From: CAVQSS01 sp963746605
GTDB lineage: Bacteria; Desulfobacterota; RBG-13-43-22
Length of the DNA: 64,000 nt
Assembly: GCA_963746605.1 (NCBI GenBank)
Contig: CAVVCH010000034.1
Coordinates: 97,367 to 161,366, forward strand
Reading direction: 5' to 3'
A program made the position numbers and the translations under genes. The notes under the pieces were generated by a model. It had not been told where the DNA came from, made no database searches, and was given only the letters and a program-made list of their open reading frames with translations. This document shows, one piece after another, positions 9,094 to 16,531 of the stretch (its first letter is position 1; each line of letters begins with the position of its first letter).

Positions 9094-9420
9094 ATGGAAG
9101 GTACCGGGGCCTGCGGCATCAATTGCCTGACCTGTCGACTCTTTGCGGAAGGAAAATGCAGCCCCTGCGGGTCCGGGCTGTCGGAACAGGCCAACCGAAA
9201 GCTGATCGCCCAGTTGCGGCTGATCGGCAACGTTTGTCCTATCCTCAATTGCGCGGTGCAGCGCAAGGTGGAATACTGCCTGCGTGACTGCGACAAGTTC
9301 CCCTGTCATCATTTCAAAGGCGGCCCTTATCCTTTCAGTGAAGGATACCTCCAGATGCAGGCCCGGAGGCGAGGTCTACCGGAGAAAGAGGAAGAAAATC
9401 CCAAACCGCCGATACATTAA
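9094..9420 (+). CDS. DUF3795-like cysteine-rich small protein
   Basis: 108 residues starting at an ATG with AAGGAG seven bases upstream. It opens with CGINCLTCRLFAEGKCSPC and continues with CPILNC, CLRDCDKFPC and HHF. Nine or more cysteines in C-x2/3-C spacing match the DUF3795 type of zinc- or cluster-binding proteins of anaerobes. Function is unknown. It lies 46 bases after the kinase gene and could be in the same transcript. Confidence 0.75.
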   Translation: MEGTGACGINCLTCRLFAEGKCSPCGSGLSEQANRKLIAQLRLIGNVCPILNCAVQRKVEYCLRDCDKFPCHHFKGGPYPFSEGYLQMQARRRGLPEKEEENPKPPIH

Positions 9421-9434
9421 TACTCAAGCTTCCT

Positions 9435-9488
9435 GGGTAGGGGCGACTCGAGTTCGCCCAACCGGGGAGGCTGAAGCCTCCCCTACCC
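9435..9488. repeat. Intergenic nested inverted-repeat element
   Basis: An outer stem GGGTAGGGG (9435-9443) pairs with CCCCTACCC (9480-9488). It encloses two further hairpins, GGGCGA/TCGCCC (9441-9459) and GGGGAGGCT/AGCCTCCCC (9464-9483). The stems overlap and could form a branched or alternative structure. It resembles the common REP-like GTAGGGGCGA family of dispersed palindromes. It may also act as a bidirectional terminator after the DUF3795 gene, although no T-tract follows. Confidence 0.6.
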
Positions 9489-9610
9489 CATATTTCCAGG
9501 CTTCTCGCGGGTGCCCCGCGGAAATATGTAAATAAAAACGATCCGGTTAATAATTAACAATTGATTATTGATTATTAATAATTCGTATGGGTAGGTTTAA
9601 CCCAGCTTTT

Positions 9611-9703
9611 TTCGTCATACCGGACTTGATCCGGTATCCAGGACCTCCATAACTTATCCGAGGCTGGATTCCGGATCGCACTTCGCTTGTCCGGAATGAC
9701 GAA
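9611..9703. repeat. MITE-like element with 14-bp imperfect terminal inverted repeats
   Basis: TTCGTCATACCGGA (9611-9624) and TCCGGAATGACGAA (9690-9703) are inverted copies with one mismatch, bounding a 93-bp non-coding unit. An inner CCGGACTTGATCCGG palindrome lies at the left. This has the form of a short non-autonomous mobile or REP-type repeat; no transposase is present. Only one copy was noticed in the window. Confidence 0.6.
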
Positions 9704-9718
9704 CCTTAGTTAATCCTT

Positions 9719-9763
9719 ATTTTCATGCTTCGGGGTGCCTGCCACGGGCATGGGAGTTTAGTA
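9719..9763 (+). repeat. 45-bp dispersed repeat, copy 1
   Basis: This segment matches 20383-20427 at 41 of 45 positions in the same orientation (ATTTTCATGCTTCGGGGTG ... GGGCATGGG ... TTTAGTA). Its last base is the A of the start codon of the next gene, so it supplies the entire leader, and no clear Shine-Dalgarno is left between it and the ATG. Function is unknown. Confidence 0.7.
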
Positions 9764-10587
9764 TGAGAATAGTGGTGGTCCTCCTACCCCTTCTTCTTAT
9801 GGGTCTGCTGATCTTCAACATCGGATGTCAGGGATTCCTCGAGAAAACCTTTGTCTGCTTTCCGGAAAGGGCCCACCACGGCCACCCGGAAGACTTTGGT
9901 CTTCAGGCCCGGGACGTCTACTTTGAAACCCAAGACCGGGTGAAGCTCCACGGCTGGTTGTTTGTCCGGGACCCGCAGGGCCCGTTTCTGCTCTGGTGCC
10001 ACGGCAATGCCGGGAACATCAGCCACCGGCTGGACAACATCGCCCGGTTGCAGTCCGTGGGGATCAATGTTTTCATATTCGATTACCGGGGATACGGGAA
10101 AAGCGAGGGGTCCCTGTCCGAGCAGGGTTTCTACCGAGATGGGGAAGCGGCCTGGGAGACCCTGCTTCGTGAAGGGCCGGTCGCACCGTCCCGGGTGGTT
10201 CTTTTCGGGAGATCCCTGGGCTGCGCCATGGCCGCGGACCTGGCCACCAGGGTTCCGGCCGCTGGTTTAATCCTTGAATCCGGCTTCCCCCATCTGGGAG
10301 CCATAGCCAAGATCCATTACCCTTTCATCTTCAGTGAACGTCTGTTGTCCGGCCGGTACGACGCCCTATCCCGTCTGAAACGGATAAAGATGCCGGTCCT
10401 GGTAATCCACGGCGACCGGGATACCATCGTCCCCATCCACCTCGGACGACGGCTTTTCGAGGCCGCGCCGGAACCCAGGGAATGGTACGAAATCAAAGGA
10501 GGCGACCACAATGACACCTATTTGGTAGGCGGTCCCGCCTATTTCCAAAAGCTCCTGGAAACCATCGGCCGCTGGGTTGCAAAATAA
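9763..10587 (+). CDS. Membrane-anchored alpha/beta hydrolase (BEM46/S33-like)
   Basis: A 274-residue protein with an N-terminal hydrophobic anchor (about 3-20) containing IGCQG, which could also serve as a lipobox-like cleavage site. The alpha/beta-hydrolase core has an oxyanion HGNAGN, nucleophile elbow GRSLG (Ser near 145), acid HGDRDTIVP (Asp) and a C-terminal GGDHND (His), so the catalytic triad is complete. It is related to the YfhR/BEM46 group of esterase- or peptidase-like enzymes; the substrate is unknown. The upstream boundary is a dispersed repeat running up to the ATG. Confidence 0.85.
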   Translation: MRIVVVLLPLLLMGLLIFNIGCQGFLEKTFVCFPERAHHGHPEDFGLQARDVYFETQDRVKLHGWLFVRDPQGPFLLWCHGNAGNISHRLDNIARLQSVGINVFIFDYRGYGKSEGSLSEQGFYRDGEAAWETLLREGPVAPSRVVLFGRSLGCAMAADLATRVPAAGLILESGFPHLGAIAKIHYPFIFSERLLSGRYDALSRLKRIKMPVLVIHGDRDTIVPIHLGRRLFEAAPEPREWYEIKGGDHNDTYLVGGPAYFQKLLETIGRWVAK

Positions 10588-10592
10588 ATTGT

Positions 10593-10626
10593 GTTATACG
10601 CAGATTAGTGGTAACCTACGTATAAC
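10593..10626. repeat. Inverted repeat GTTATACG-N18-CGTATAAC
   Basis: Perfect 8-bp inverted arms at 10593-10600 and 10619-10626 lie just after the hydrolase stop. GTTATAC/GTATAAC are also sequences seen as outer boxes of integron attC sites, but here the order is reversed (GTT side first) and the loop is only 18 bases. It may mark the edge of the cassette region, or be a hairpin or operator. No T-tract follows. Confidence 0.45.
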
Positions 10627-10735
10627 TTACAAAGTTTATCGAAGCTATCCCTCCAAATTGATTCTCCCGACTTTCACCTACTTTAATGTGGAGACCATCA
10701 ATCACAAAAAGTTGATGATTTCCGAGTGAAAGAGT
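10627..10735. other. Short non-coding stretch at the cassette-zone edge
   Basis: This runs from the inverted repeat to the third attC-like site. A minus-strand reading frame (10616-10816, 66 codons, GGAGG upstream of its ATG) crosses the stretch and the attC-like site, but its product resembles nothing recognised. No other signal was found. Confidence 0.3.
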
Positions 10736-10791
10736 GATTAATGGAAAGTTCCGCGGAGCGGCAGCGAGTCCGCTGGAGCGATTGGTTAGAA
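10736..10791 (-). repeat. attC-like recombination site 3 (degenerate)
   Basis: Read on the minus strand, it opens with TTCTAAC, as site 1 does, and closes with ATTAATC. In between, CCAGCGGA pairs with TCCGCGG with one unpaired A, around a short loop. The outer TAA pairs with TTA across an unpaired spacer. This is the folded plan of an integron attC (outer boxes, spacer, inner stem with an extrahelical base). The right-hand box is degenerate. It follows the molybdopterin oxidoreductase stop by 42 bases, in the same orientation as sites 1 and 2. Confidence 0.5.
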
Positions 10792-10833
10792 AAACCACAA
10801 ATAGGGCGTCCTTCATGGTCGCCCCTCCTGCCC

Positions 10834-12954
10834 TCAGGTCTTGTACACCTTGCAAAGGTAGCACTTTAGCGGCTCCGCACCGGTATCGGGGTCGAAATGA
10901 TTATCGCCGTAAAGCAGGTTGATGCAGGATTCCTTCCATCTATAATCCGGAGGAGGAGCCTCCGGATACCACCATGCATGCTCGGCGTCGACCACATCGG
11001 GTGCAACGCGGTCGGAGAGCTCCGCCCGGAGCTTGACCTTGCCGTAGGGCGACTCGACCCACACCCAGTCACCGTTCGATATGCCGAGGGAAGCGGCCGT
11101 GGCGGGATGTATCGCTATTATGGGGTCGGGGTGGCGCTTTCGCAGCGATTCGACCTGGTGCATCTCGGAATGGAAAAAGTTCAACCGCTTTGAGCCGGTC
11201 ATGAGGATGAAGGGGTATTCCCTGGCAAGCTCCGGGGTCGAGATGGGCGAAAGGGGAGGCTCGACGTAAACGGGCAGGGGGGGCCGCCCCTCGTGCTCAG
11301 CGACGGTCGAGTAGAATTCGAACTTGCCCGTCGGTGTGCGGAACCCGCCCTCCTCGTGCTTCCTGTAGCGCATCTCGCCGAGAAGGATATCCTTTTCCTT
11401 GAACTCCTCGAAGCGCATCCCAGTCCCCTCGCAGAGCCAATCGAGGTAGGCATACCGGTCCGGCCAGGGGAAGGCGTCGTGAAGACCGAGGCGATGGGCA
11501 ACCTCGAAGATCACGTCCCTGTCGTCCCTCGTCTCGCCGATCTGCGCGAGCTTCTTACGGGTGAGGACGCACCATATCTTATGCATGAAGACGATGTCGT
11601 CCTGCTCCAGCCAGTGGGCGGCGGGCAGCACGAGGTCGGCGAGCTGGGCAGTGGGCGTCATGAACATGTCGGAGACCACCGTGTATTCTATGTAGTCCTT
11701 CAATGCCCGCTCGATCGTAAGCCCCTGGGTGAGAGTAAGGAGCGGGTTGGCACCGACGACCCACATGGCGCGCACACGATAGGGCTCGCCCGTTATGACC
11801 GACTTCCAGAACATGGGCGCGTGGCAGCCGGGCGTAAAGCGGAACCTGTCGCCGCTGATGATGCGCGCCTTTTTTTCAGGGGGCAGGAATTGGATGCCCG
11901 CCACGCTCAAGTCGACGAGGGGAGACTTTGGCCTGATCCCCTTCGGCGGCACCCAGAAAACGTTCCCGCCCGGCACGTCTATGCTGCCCGTAAGGCCCAT
12001 GAGGATGAGGAGCGCCCTGCCTGTCTGGAAGCTATTGACGCTCATGTCGATGCCGTTCCCCCACTGGAGGCCTGCGGGCCTCGTGGTAGCAAAAGTCCTC
12101 GCCGCGTCGCGGATGGCGGACGCCTTGACCCGGGTGATGGGCTCCGCCCACTCGGGCGTGAAAGGCTGGATATGGGCGGCCAGGCGGTCGAAGCCGAAAC
12201 CGTATTTTTCCACGAACTCGTGGTCAAATATTTCTTCGGTGACGATGACGTTGATCATGGCCAAGGCCAGGGCGCATTCACTTCCGGGCCTGAGCTGGAG
12301 CCAGTGATGGGCGATCTCCGCCGGGCCGATGCGCCTCGGGTCCACGACGATCACCTTTTGGGCCTTCTTGAGCGCTCTTTTGAACATGCTTCCGCACATG
12401 CCGTCGGCGGCTCCCGTTTCTGCGATATTGCAGCCCCAGTTCATGATGCAGGCCGGCGTCGTGCCGCCGAAGCCGTAGATGTCGACGATGGGGAGGCTGC
12501 CGAGAGTGAGATTGCTTGAGATTACCCTCGGGAGGTAGCAGAGGTGGCCGGGGCTCACGAAATTTGGCGTGCCGAAGGCGTTGGCGAACCGTAATGTAAA
12601 CTCCGTGTAGGGTCTCCCCGTGCCTTGGGCCATGGCAAAATACTCGGACCCCGACTCCCGGCGGACCCGATCCAATCGCTCAACCATACCGGAGATCGCC
12701 TCATCCCACGAGACCCGCTCCCACCTGTTCTCGCCGCGCCCCCCCGCCCTTCTCAGGGGGTGCGTCAGGCGGTCCTTGTGGTAGAGCATCTCCGGGGCCG
12801 CAGCGCCCTTGGGGCAGAGGTAACCTCTGCTGGTGGGGCTGTCCGGATCACCCGTAACCTTGACGACCCTGTCGCCCTCCATGTGGACCAGGACCTGACA
12901 TACGCCGTGGCAGCCACGGCATGAAGATCTTACGACGCGAGCATTGGGAGTCAT
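10834..12954 (-). CDS. Molybdopterin (Mo/W-bisPGD) oxidoreductase catalytic subunit, acetylene-hydratase-like group
   Basis: 706 residues from the ATG chosen here; a TTG at 13002 would add 16. The N-terminus binds a [4Fe-4S] cluster (CRGCHGVC, then CPKG). The MopB domains follow (WERVSWDEAI, VVDPRRIGPAE, MTPTAQLADLVLPAAHWLE) and a C-terminal dinucleotide-binding domain ends it. PGHLCYLPR offers Cys as the metal ligand. The length, single cluster and MTPTAQLADLVLP block recall acetylene hydratase. However, the residue after the second cluster Cys is His, not the catalytic Asp of that enzyme, so the reaction is unknown. No partner subunit or Tat signal is present. It lies between attC-like sites 2 and 3. 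Confidence 0.85.
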   Translation of the reverse strand: MTPNARVVRSSCRGCHGVCQVLVHMEGDRVVKVTGDPDSPTSRGYLCPKGAAAPEMLYHKDRLTHPLRRAGGRGENRWERVSWDEAISGMVERLDRVRRESGSEYFAMAQGTGRPYTEFTLRFANAFGTPNFVSPGHLCYLPRVISSNLTLGSLPIVDIYGFGGTTPACIMNWGCNIAETGAADGMCGSMFKRALKKAQKVIVVDPRRIGPAEIAHHWLQLRPGSECALALAMINVIVTEEIFDHEFVEKYGFGFDRLAAHIQPFTPEWAEPITRVKASAIRDAARTFATTRPAGLQWGNGIDMSVNSFQTGRALLILMGLTGSIDVPGGNVFWVPPKGIRPKSPLVDLSVAGIQFLPPEKKARIISGDRFRFTPGCHAPMFWKSVITGEPYRVRAMWVVGANPLLTLTQGLTIERALKDYIEYTVVSDMFMTPTAQLADLVLPAAHWLEQDDIVFMHKIWCVLTRKKLAQIGETRDDRDVIFEVAHRLGLHDAFPWPDRYAYLDWLCEGTGMRFEEFKEKDILLGEMRYRKHEEGGFRTPTGKFEFYSTVAEHEGRPPLPVYVEPPLSPISTPELAREYPFILMTGSKRLNFFHSEMHQVESLRKRHPDPIIAIHPATAASLGISNGDWVWVESPYGKVKLRAELSDRVAPDVVDAEHAWWYPEAPPPDYRWKESCINLLYGDNHFDPDTGAEPLKCYLCKVYKT

Positions 12955-13029
12955 GTTCTTATCCGACTGTTTGGGCCTTGTCTTGTTTTGACATTTTGGC
13001 AATGTATTTCTTTCATTTTGACACTCTTT

Positions 13030-13098
13030 GTCTAATGATTGGGCTCCCCTGTGGGCGGGGCGTCAGCACTGCGAGTCAGGTGGAGTGGCTGGTTAGGC
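13030..13098 (-). repeat. attC-like recombination site 2
   Basis: Read on the minus strand, the 69-bp site begins with GCCTAAC, a perfect RYYYAAC box, and ends with ATTAGAC, one base off GTTRRRY. Inside, CTCCACCTG pairs with CAGGGGAG leaving one A unpaired, the extrahelical-base pattern of attC. The outer TAA/TTA also pair. The TAA stop of the hydrolase gene lies inside the first box, a hallmark of integron gene cassettes. Length and layout fit the attC size range. No integrase gene is in the window. Confidence 0.7.
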
Positions 13099-13683
13099 AA
13101 TTGGTGGAAGTACTTCTTGAAACAGTATGCCAAGCAATTGACCGCCTTCTGGCCGACTCCAATCCTGAGCAAGTTCCGCCATGAGCGTGTTTGTCGCTGT
13201 AAGCACTACCCCCTCCCGTTCCATGCGTCGCCGCGACATGTCTTCGGATAGCTCGTAAGGCGACCCTGAAGCGTCCATAACTGCTTGCACTTGGTAGCCC
13301 TCACGACAAGCACTGATTGCTGGAAAAACCAAGCACACGTCGGTAGTCACACCGGCCATTACAAGATTCCTACGGCCTGTCGCTTCGACGGCTTTCTTGA
13401 AGCGCGGATCGTTCCAAGCGTTGACAATGCCAGCTCGCTGTACCCTGGCAGCAAACGCTTCAGGCAGAATTTGTTCGAGTTCCGGCAGCAATGGACCCTG
13501 AACGTTCTGCTCCTGCGAACTTGTGAGAATGACCGGAATGTTCAGAATCTTTGCTGTCTTGGCGAGAGCCAAAGTATTTCGCTTAACTACCTCGAGTGGG
13601 ATGTTCTTGATGAGTTTCATCGTCCCCAGTTGATGGTCGATGAGTAAGAGAGCAGTGTCAGAGGGTGAAAAAGTGCCGATCAT
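13093..13683 (-). CDS. YcaC-like cysteine hydrolase (isochorismatase superfamily)
   Basis: A 196-residue single-domain protein with the isochorismatase-like fold: LLLIDHQ (catalytic Asp) and GVTTDVCLVFPA (nucleophile Cys near 118). FKKAVEATGRRNLVMAG and the YcaC-type ending ELAQDW follow. Its likely activity is hydrolysis of an amide or related bond; the substrate is unknown. AAAGGAG precedes the ATG. It starts about 31 bases after attC-like site 1, and its stop codon lies inside attC-like site 2, so it has the form of a mobile integron gene cassette. Codon use is less deltaproteobacterial than in the secretion genes. Confidence 0.88.
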   Translation of the reverse strand: MIGTFSPSDTALLLIDHQLGTMKLIKNIPLEVVKRNTLALAKTAKILNIPVILTSSQEQNVQGPLLPELEQILPEAFAARVQRAGIVNAWNDPRFKKAVEATGRRNLVMAGVTTDVCLVFPAISACREGYQVQAVMDASGSPYELSEDMSRRRMEREGVVLTATNTLMAELAQDWSRPEGGQLLGILFQEVLPPIA

Positions 13684-13714
13684 TTTTCGATTCTCCTTTC
13701 AGGTTAAGGGTGAA

Positions 13715-13788
13715 GCATAACGTTGCCTTCACGCGCTTTGTGGCCGCCACGGGCACGAAGTCGCGTGCTAGGCCTGGTTGGGTTAGAA
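13715..13788 (-). repeat. attC-like recombination site 1
   Basis: Read on the minus strand, the 74-bp site opens with TTCTAAC (one mismatch to RYYYAAC) and closes with GTTATGC, a box I recall as common in integron arrays. CACGCG pairs perfectly with CGCGTG and GCC with GGC around an internal mismatch; the outer TAAC pairs with GTTA. It lies about 60 bases after the DsbA-like gene and about 31 bases before the YcaC-like start, as expected for a cassette junction. Confidence 0.6.
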
Positions 13789-13847
13789 TTCGGTCTGCCA
13801 ATGTCATGCTACTTCGCACATCCCCTCGATTTTGGGTGTTCGTGTCT

Positions 13848-14753
13848 TCAGAACCTGCAGACACCTGTCTCCCCGTCGCACACAGGTCCGACTGTCGCTT
13901 GCTCCAGGAAATAGCCATTGCCAGCCGCCACGCGGCGAATTCGACGTTCCTCAAGAAGGGAAGTAAGGATCTTTTCTAGTTCCTTTGATGTAAGGTCGAA
14001 TACGGTGGTCAGTTCGACCGGCGCAGCACGTCCGTAAGTCCGCAGAAACATCAGAACGTCTTCCCCTGTCTTTCCTGGTGGCTTCCCCTGAACGATGCCG
14101 CCGCTGAGGGTTTGGATGACCGCTTGGAATGATGTAAAGTTCTGGTACCCCCCCAACTTCAGTTCTCGCTTTTCATAGAGGAACACGAAGGTCGGGAAGC
14201 CGCGCACACCGTATCGGCGCGTCAGTTCCAGGTCCTTGTTGAAGGCGCTTTCGGCAGAGCCGTCGTTGAGGTGTCCAACAAAAGCGGGCACATCCAGACC
14301 GATCTCGCTAGCCAATTCAATGAGCACTTCGCGACGACCCGTTTCCCGCGCCTCGGCTGCCGAAGCCTCTCGCATGCGCCGCAGGTAACGCGATGCTAAA
14401 ACGGGATTCGTAAGTTCTGCAGCCTTGAAGGCTATGTTCTGCGGGTAGGTGGAGACAATATCGGCGGTAAACAGCCGGAAACCATCCGTCCTCACCGGCA
14501 TGCCATGACGCTCCGAAGCCTCTAGCCAGTGACGGGCGATCTGAAGATTTGATCGTTCTGGGTCGCCACCAATGTCGTTGGCGCTATCGTGGAAGGCGCG
14601 AATATCTTTTACGAGCCCGCCCATCACGTAACGCAATTTCACCTGGTCGCCGTACCAAACCTCAAGCTTGCGCAACACCGGCTCGCTGCCCCAGCACCAG
14701 GTACACACGGGATCGGTGAAGGCGAGAACTTCGAGTTGAGCGTGGTCTCCCAT
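13848..14753 (-). CDS. DsbA/FrnE-family thioredoxin-like protein
   Basis: 301 residues from an ATG preceded by GGAGG (a longer frame to 14801 exists). The N-terminus is FTDPVCTWCWGSEP, a thioredoxin-fold C-x2-C active site of the DsbA/FrnE type also found in SpxH-like proteins. RYGVRGFPTFVF is the cis-Pro loop. A helical insertion lies between them, and the C-terminal 70 residues form a winged-helix-like tail ending in a cysteine pair. There is no signal peptide, so it acts in the cytoplasm, probably as an oxidoreductase or adaptor. It is followed by attC-like site 1 and is probably cassette-borne. Confidence 0.82.
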   Translation of the reverse strand: MGDHAQLEVLAFTDPVCTWCWGSEPVLRKLEVWYGDQVKLRYVMGGLVKDIRAFHDSANDIGGDPERSNLQIARHWLEASERHGMPVRTDGFRLFTADIVSTYPQNIAFKAAELTNPVLASRYLRRMREASAAEARETGRREVLIELASEIGLDVPAFVGHLNDGSAESAFNKDLELTRRYGVRGFPTFVFLYEKRELKLGGYQNFTSFQAVIQTLSGGIVQGKPPGKTGEDVLMFLRTYGRAAPVELTTVFDLTSKELEKILTSLLEERRIRRVAAGNGYFLEQATVGPVCDGETGVCRF

Positions 14754-14885
14754 CAGCCCTCCAATTATCTCATCCCTGGGAGAGGAAAGGGGTAATACCA
14801 ATCACCAAGAACTGCACTAGTGAGTAATCAAAGACTCCGGCTAAGTCATTTTTTTCAGCATCAACAAAAGAAAAAAAATCTTCCC

Positions 14886-15401
14886 TTAATGTTTTTCTAA
14901 ATACCATGAAAAATACCCATTCAAGGGAGTGTATCCTTTATAATAACCTTTAAGATCATAATGAATTTGTGCGTTAGCCCTCTCTGCAATTAGTCCCCTG
15001 CCATCAAAAACAATTGAACAATGATATTTAACATCGCCCAGTGCTTGGGTTAGGGTGGATGGGGGGATCTCTGGATAAATCTCCTTTAAAAGTTTCATGT
15101 CCGGAAGAACGTCCCCTTCAAGTTTTTCCCGATTGCGGATGAAGGCGGTCATTTCGATTGCGCCATCGAGACCGCTTACAAAGTAATACTTGCCATTGGT
15201 TGTGATAGTGACGTGGGCATTGATAAATTTACGAATTGGAATTTCCTTCATTTTATAATCGGTTACAAGCCAATCTCCCACGAAAAGATCAGGGGATAAT
15301 GTTACCTTCTCGTTTTTATCTTTTAGGGCAGAACCACAACCAGCACCGGACAAAATGAATATGAGAATAAACAGAAACCTACAATTAATGTTCTTCTTCA
15401 T
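14886..15401 (-). CDS. Putative lipoprotein of unknown function
   Basis: A 171-residue exported protein. The signal region is FLFILIFILSGAGC, with a plausible lipobox Cys at 22. The mature part begins with a charged, low-complexity stretch and contains VGDWLVTDYKM and TTNGKYYFVSG, a small beta-rich domain like those that bind small ligands. No family is recognised. It is noticeably more AT-rich than the genes either side. No attC-like sequence was seen after it. Confidence 0.6.
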   Translation of the reverse strand: MKKNINCRFLFILIFILSGAGCGSALKDKNEKVTLSPDLFVGDWLVTDYKMKEIPIRKFINAHVTITTNGKYYFVSGLDGAIEMTAFIRNREKLEGDVLPDMKLLKEIYPEIPPSTLTQALGDVKYHCSIVFDGRGLIAERANAQIHYDLKGYYKGYTPLNGYFSWYLEKH

Positions 15402-15813
15402 GGGCTCACCTTGGTTTTATTTGCAGTTAAAAAAGCCTTCTCCTGCCCCTTAAAGTTGAGACGGTGAAACTGGAAGGTGGTTTATTTTATTTTTCTGATT
15501 TTAAAATTACCGGGATTATACACGATTTTTTCAGTCGTAAATAGGATTTTTATCCTATTGAGTGGGAAGGTTCAGAGGGGGGTGGAGCAACGGTTTTCGT
15601 TTGAAACCTTCCGGAATGGCTGAACTATCACAAGCATGACTTCAGGAAGAACTAATCGTATTTACTGGGAATATTGGCTCGTTGACGAAGGATCTCTCGT
15701 ACACCTACGACTCGGCATCGGGGCAGAAGAACCCGTATATCCTTCCAAAACGATCCTCATAATTGATGGGTCAGGTGCGGCAGCGCGACCGACATTACGA
15801 ACCGGTCGGGGGA
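15402..15813. other. Non-coding stretch with a hairpin and an RHS-like scrap
   Basis: An AT-rich leader for the lipoprotein gene contains a perfect hairpin, AATAGGAT-TTTT-ATCCTATT (15540-15559). A plus-strand open stretch at 15640-15765 reads as a fragment with SLTKDLSYTYDSASGQK, reminiscent of an RHS/YD repeat, and has no start codon. Nothing else was recognised. Confidence 0.4.
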
Positions 15814-16326
15814 TCAGTGTGCGGCCGCGAGGATCGCGTCAGCGTTTTCGACGCTCATCGGCGGCCCGACCGGTGTGAGGTCGTGGGAGCTGGCCACGCG
15901 TACGAGCTCGTCCATGGATGGAAAGACCGGCTGTGCGGGCACGACGTGCGCCGCGGCTCGTACCCCCAGCTCTCGGATCAAGTCTCGGAAGCTGGCGTTG
16001 TCGTGCACGAGCAGGATACGCGCTTCACGATCACCGACGACCCGAAAGGTGTGCGGCACACCGCGCGGCATCGACACCCAGTACCCGGCGCCGACGACCA
16101 ACACGTCATCGCCGCAACGCACCACCATCTTACCATCGAGGATGTACCAGGTGTCGTCAAGGGAGTGGTGCACGTGCAGCGGCGGCGAGGAACCGACCGG
16201 CAAGGTCATCTCGAGCACGACCGTCTTCATGCCAGGGGCGCAACGGTGCTCGACGACGAGGAAGTCGAGGAACCACCATGCCTGGGCTTGTTCGTTCTGG
16301 GGACTGTCAATGACTGCTGCACTCAT
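15814..16326 (-). CDS. Cupin-domain protein
   Basis: A 170-residue single cupin. Motif 1 is PLHVHHSLDDTWYILDG and motif 2 is GVPHTFRV, so the His/Glu-type metal site is largely kept (HVHH and the late His; the usual Glu is Asp). Such proteins act as small dioxygenases, isomerases or sensors. Codon use is markedly GC-rich at third positions (gtg, gcg, gac, cgc), unlike the flanking lipoprotein and YihY genes. This suggests recent transfer from a high-GC donor, possibly actinobacterial. Confidence 0.8.
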   Translation of the reverse strand: MSAAVIDSPQNEQAQAWWFLDFLVVEHRCAPGMKTVVLEMTLPVGSSPPLHVHHSLDDTWYILDGKMVVRCGDDVLVVGAGYWVSMPRGVPHTFRVVGDREARILLVHDNASFRDLIRELGVRAAAHVVPAQPVFPSMDELVRVASSHDLTPVGPPMSVENADAILAAAH

Positions 16327-16531
16327 GGAAGGGCCTCCTTCTAATGGGAAGAGTATAACATAAAGAAACGACGGGATTGAGGGGAAAATAGGAAGGTCGG
16401 TGATGAGGACTACTTCAGGGAACTCCGAGAGACAATCGACGGGTGGATTACAAAATAGATTCGTTATCCGCCGGGACCCGTAGATGCCTGACTGAACGTT
16501 TCCGATCCCTTATCGCTTTTCGGATTATCGT

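Noticed and set aside
11293..12519. 408-codon plus-strand open frame
   Set aside because: Lies wholly inside the molybdopterin oxidoreductase gene; no ribosome-binding site or family motif.
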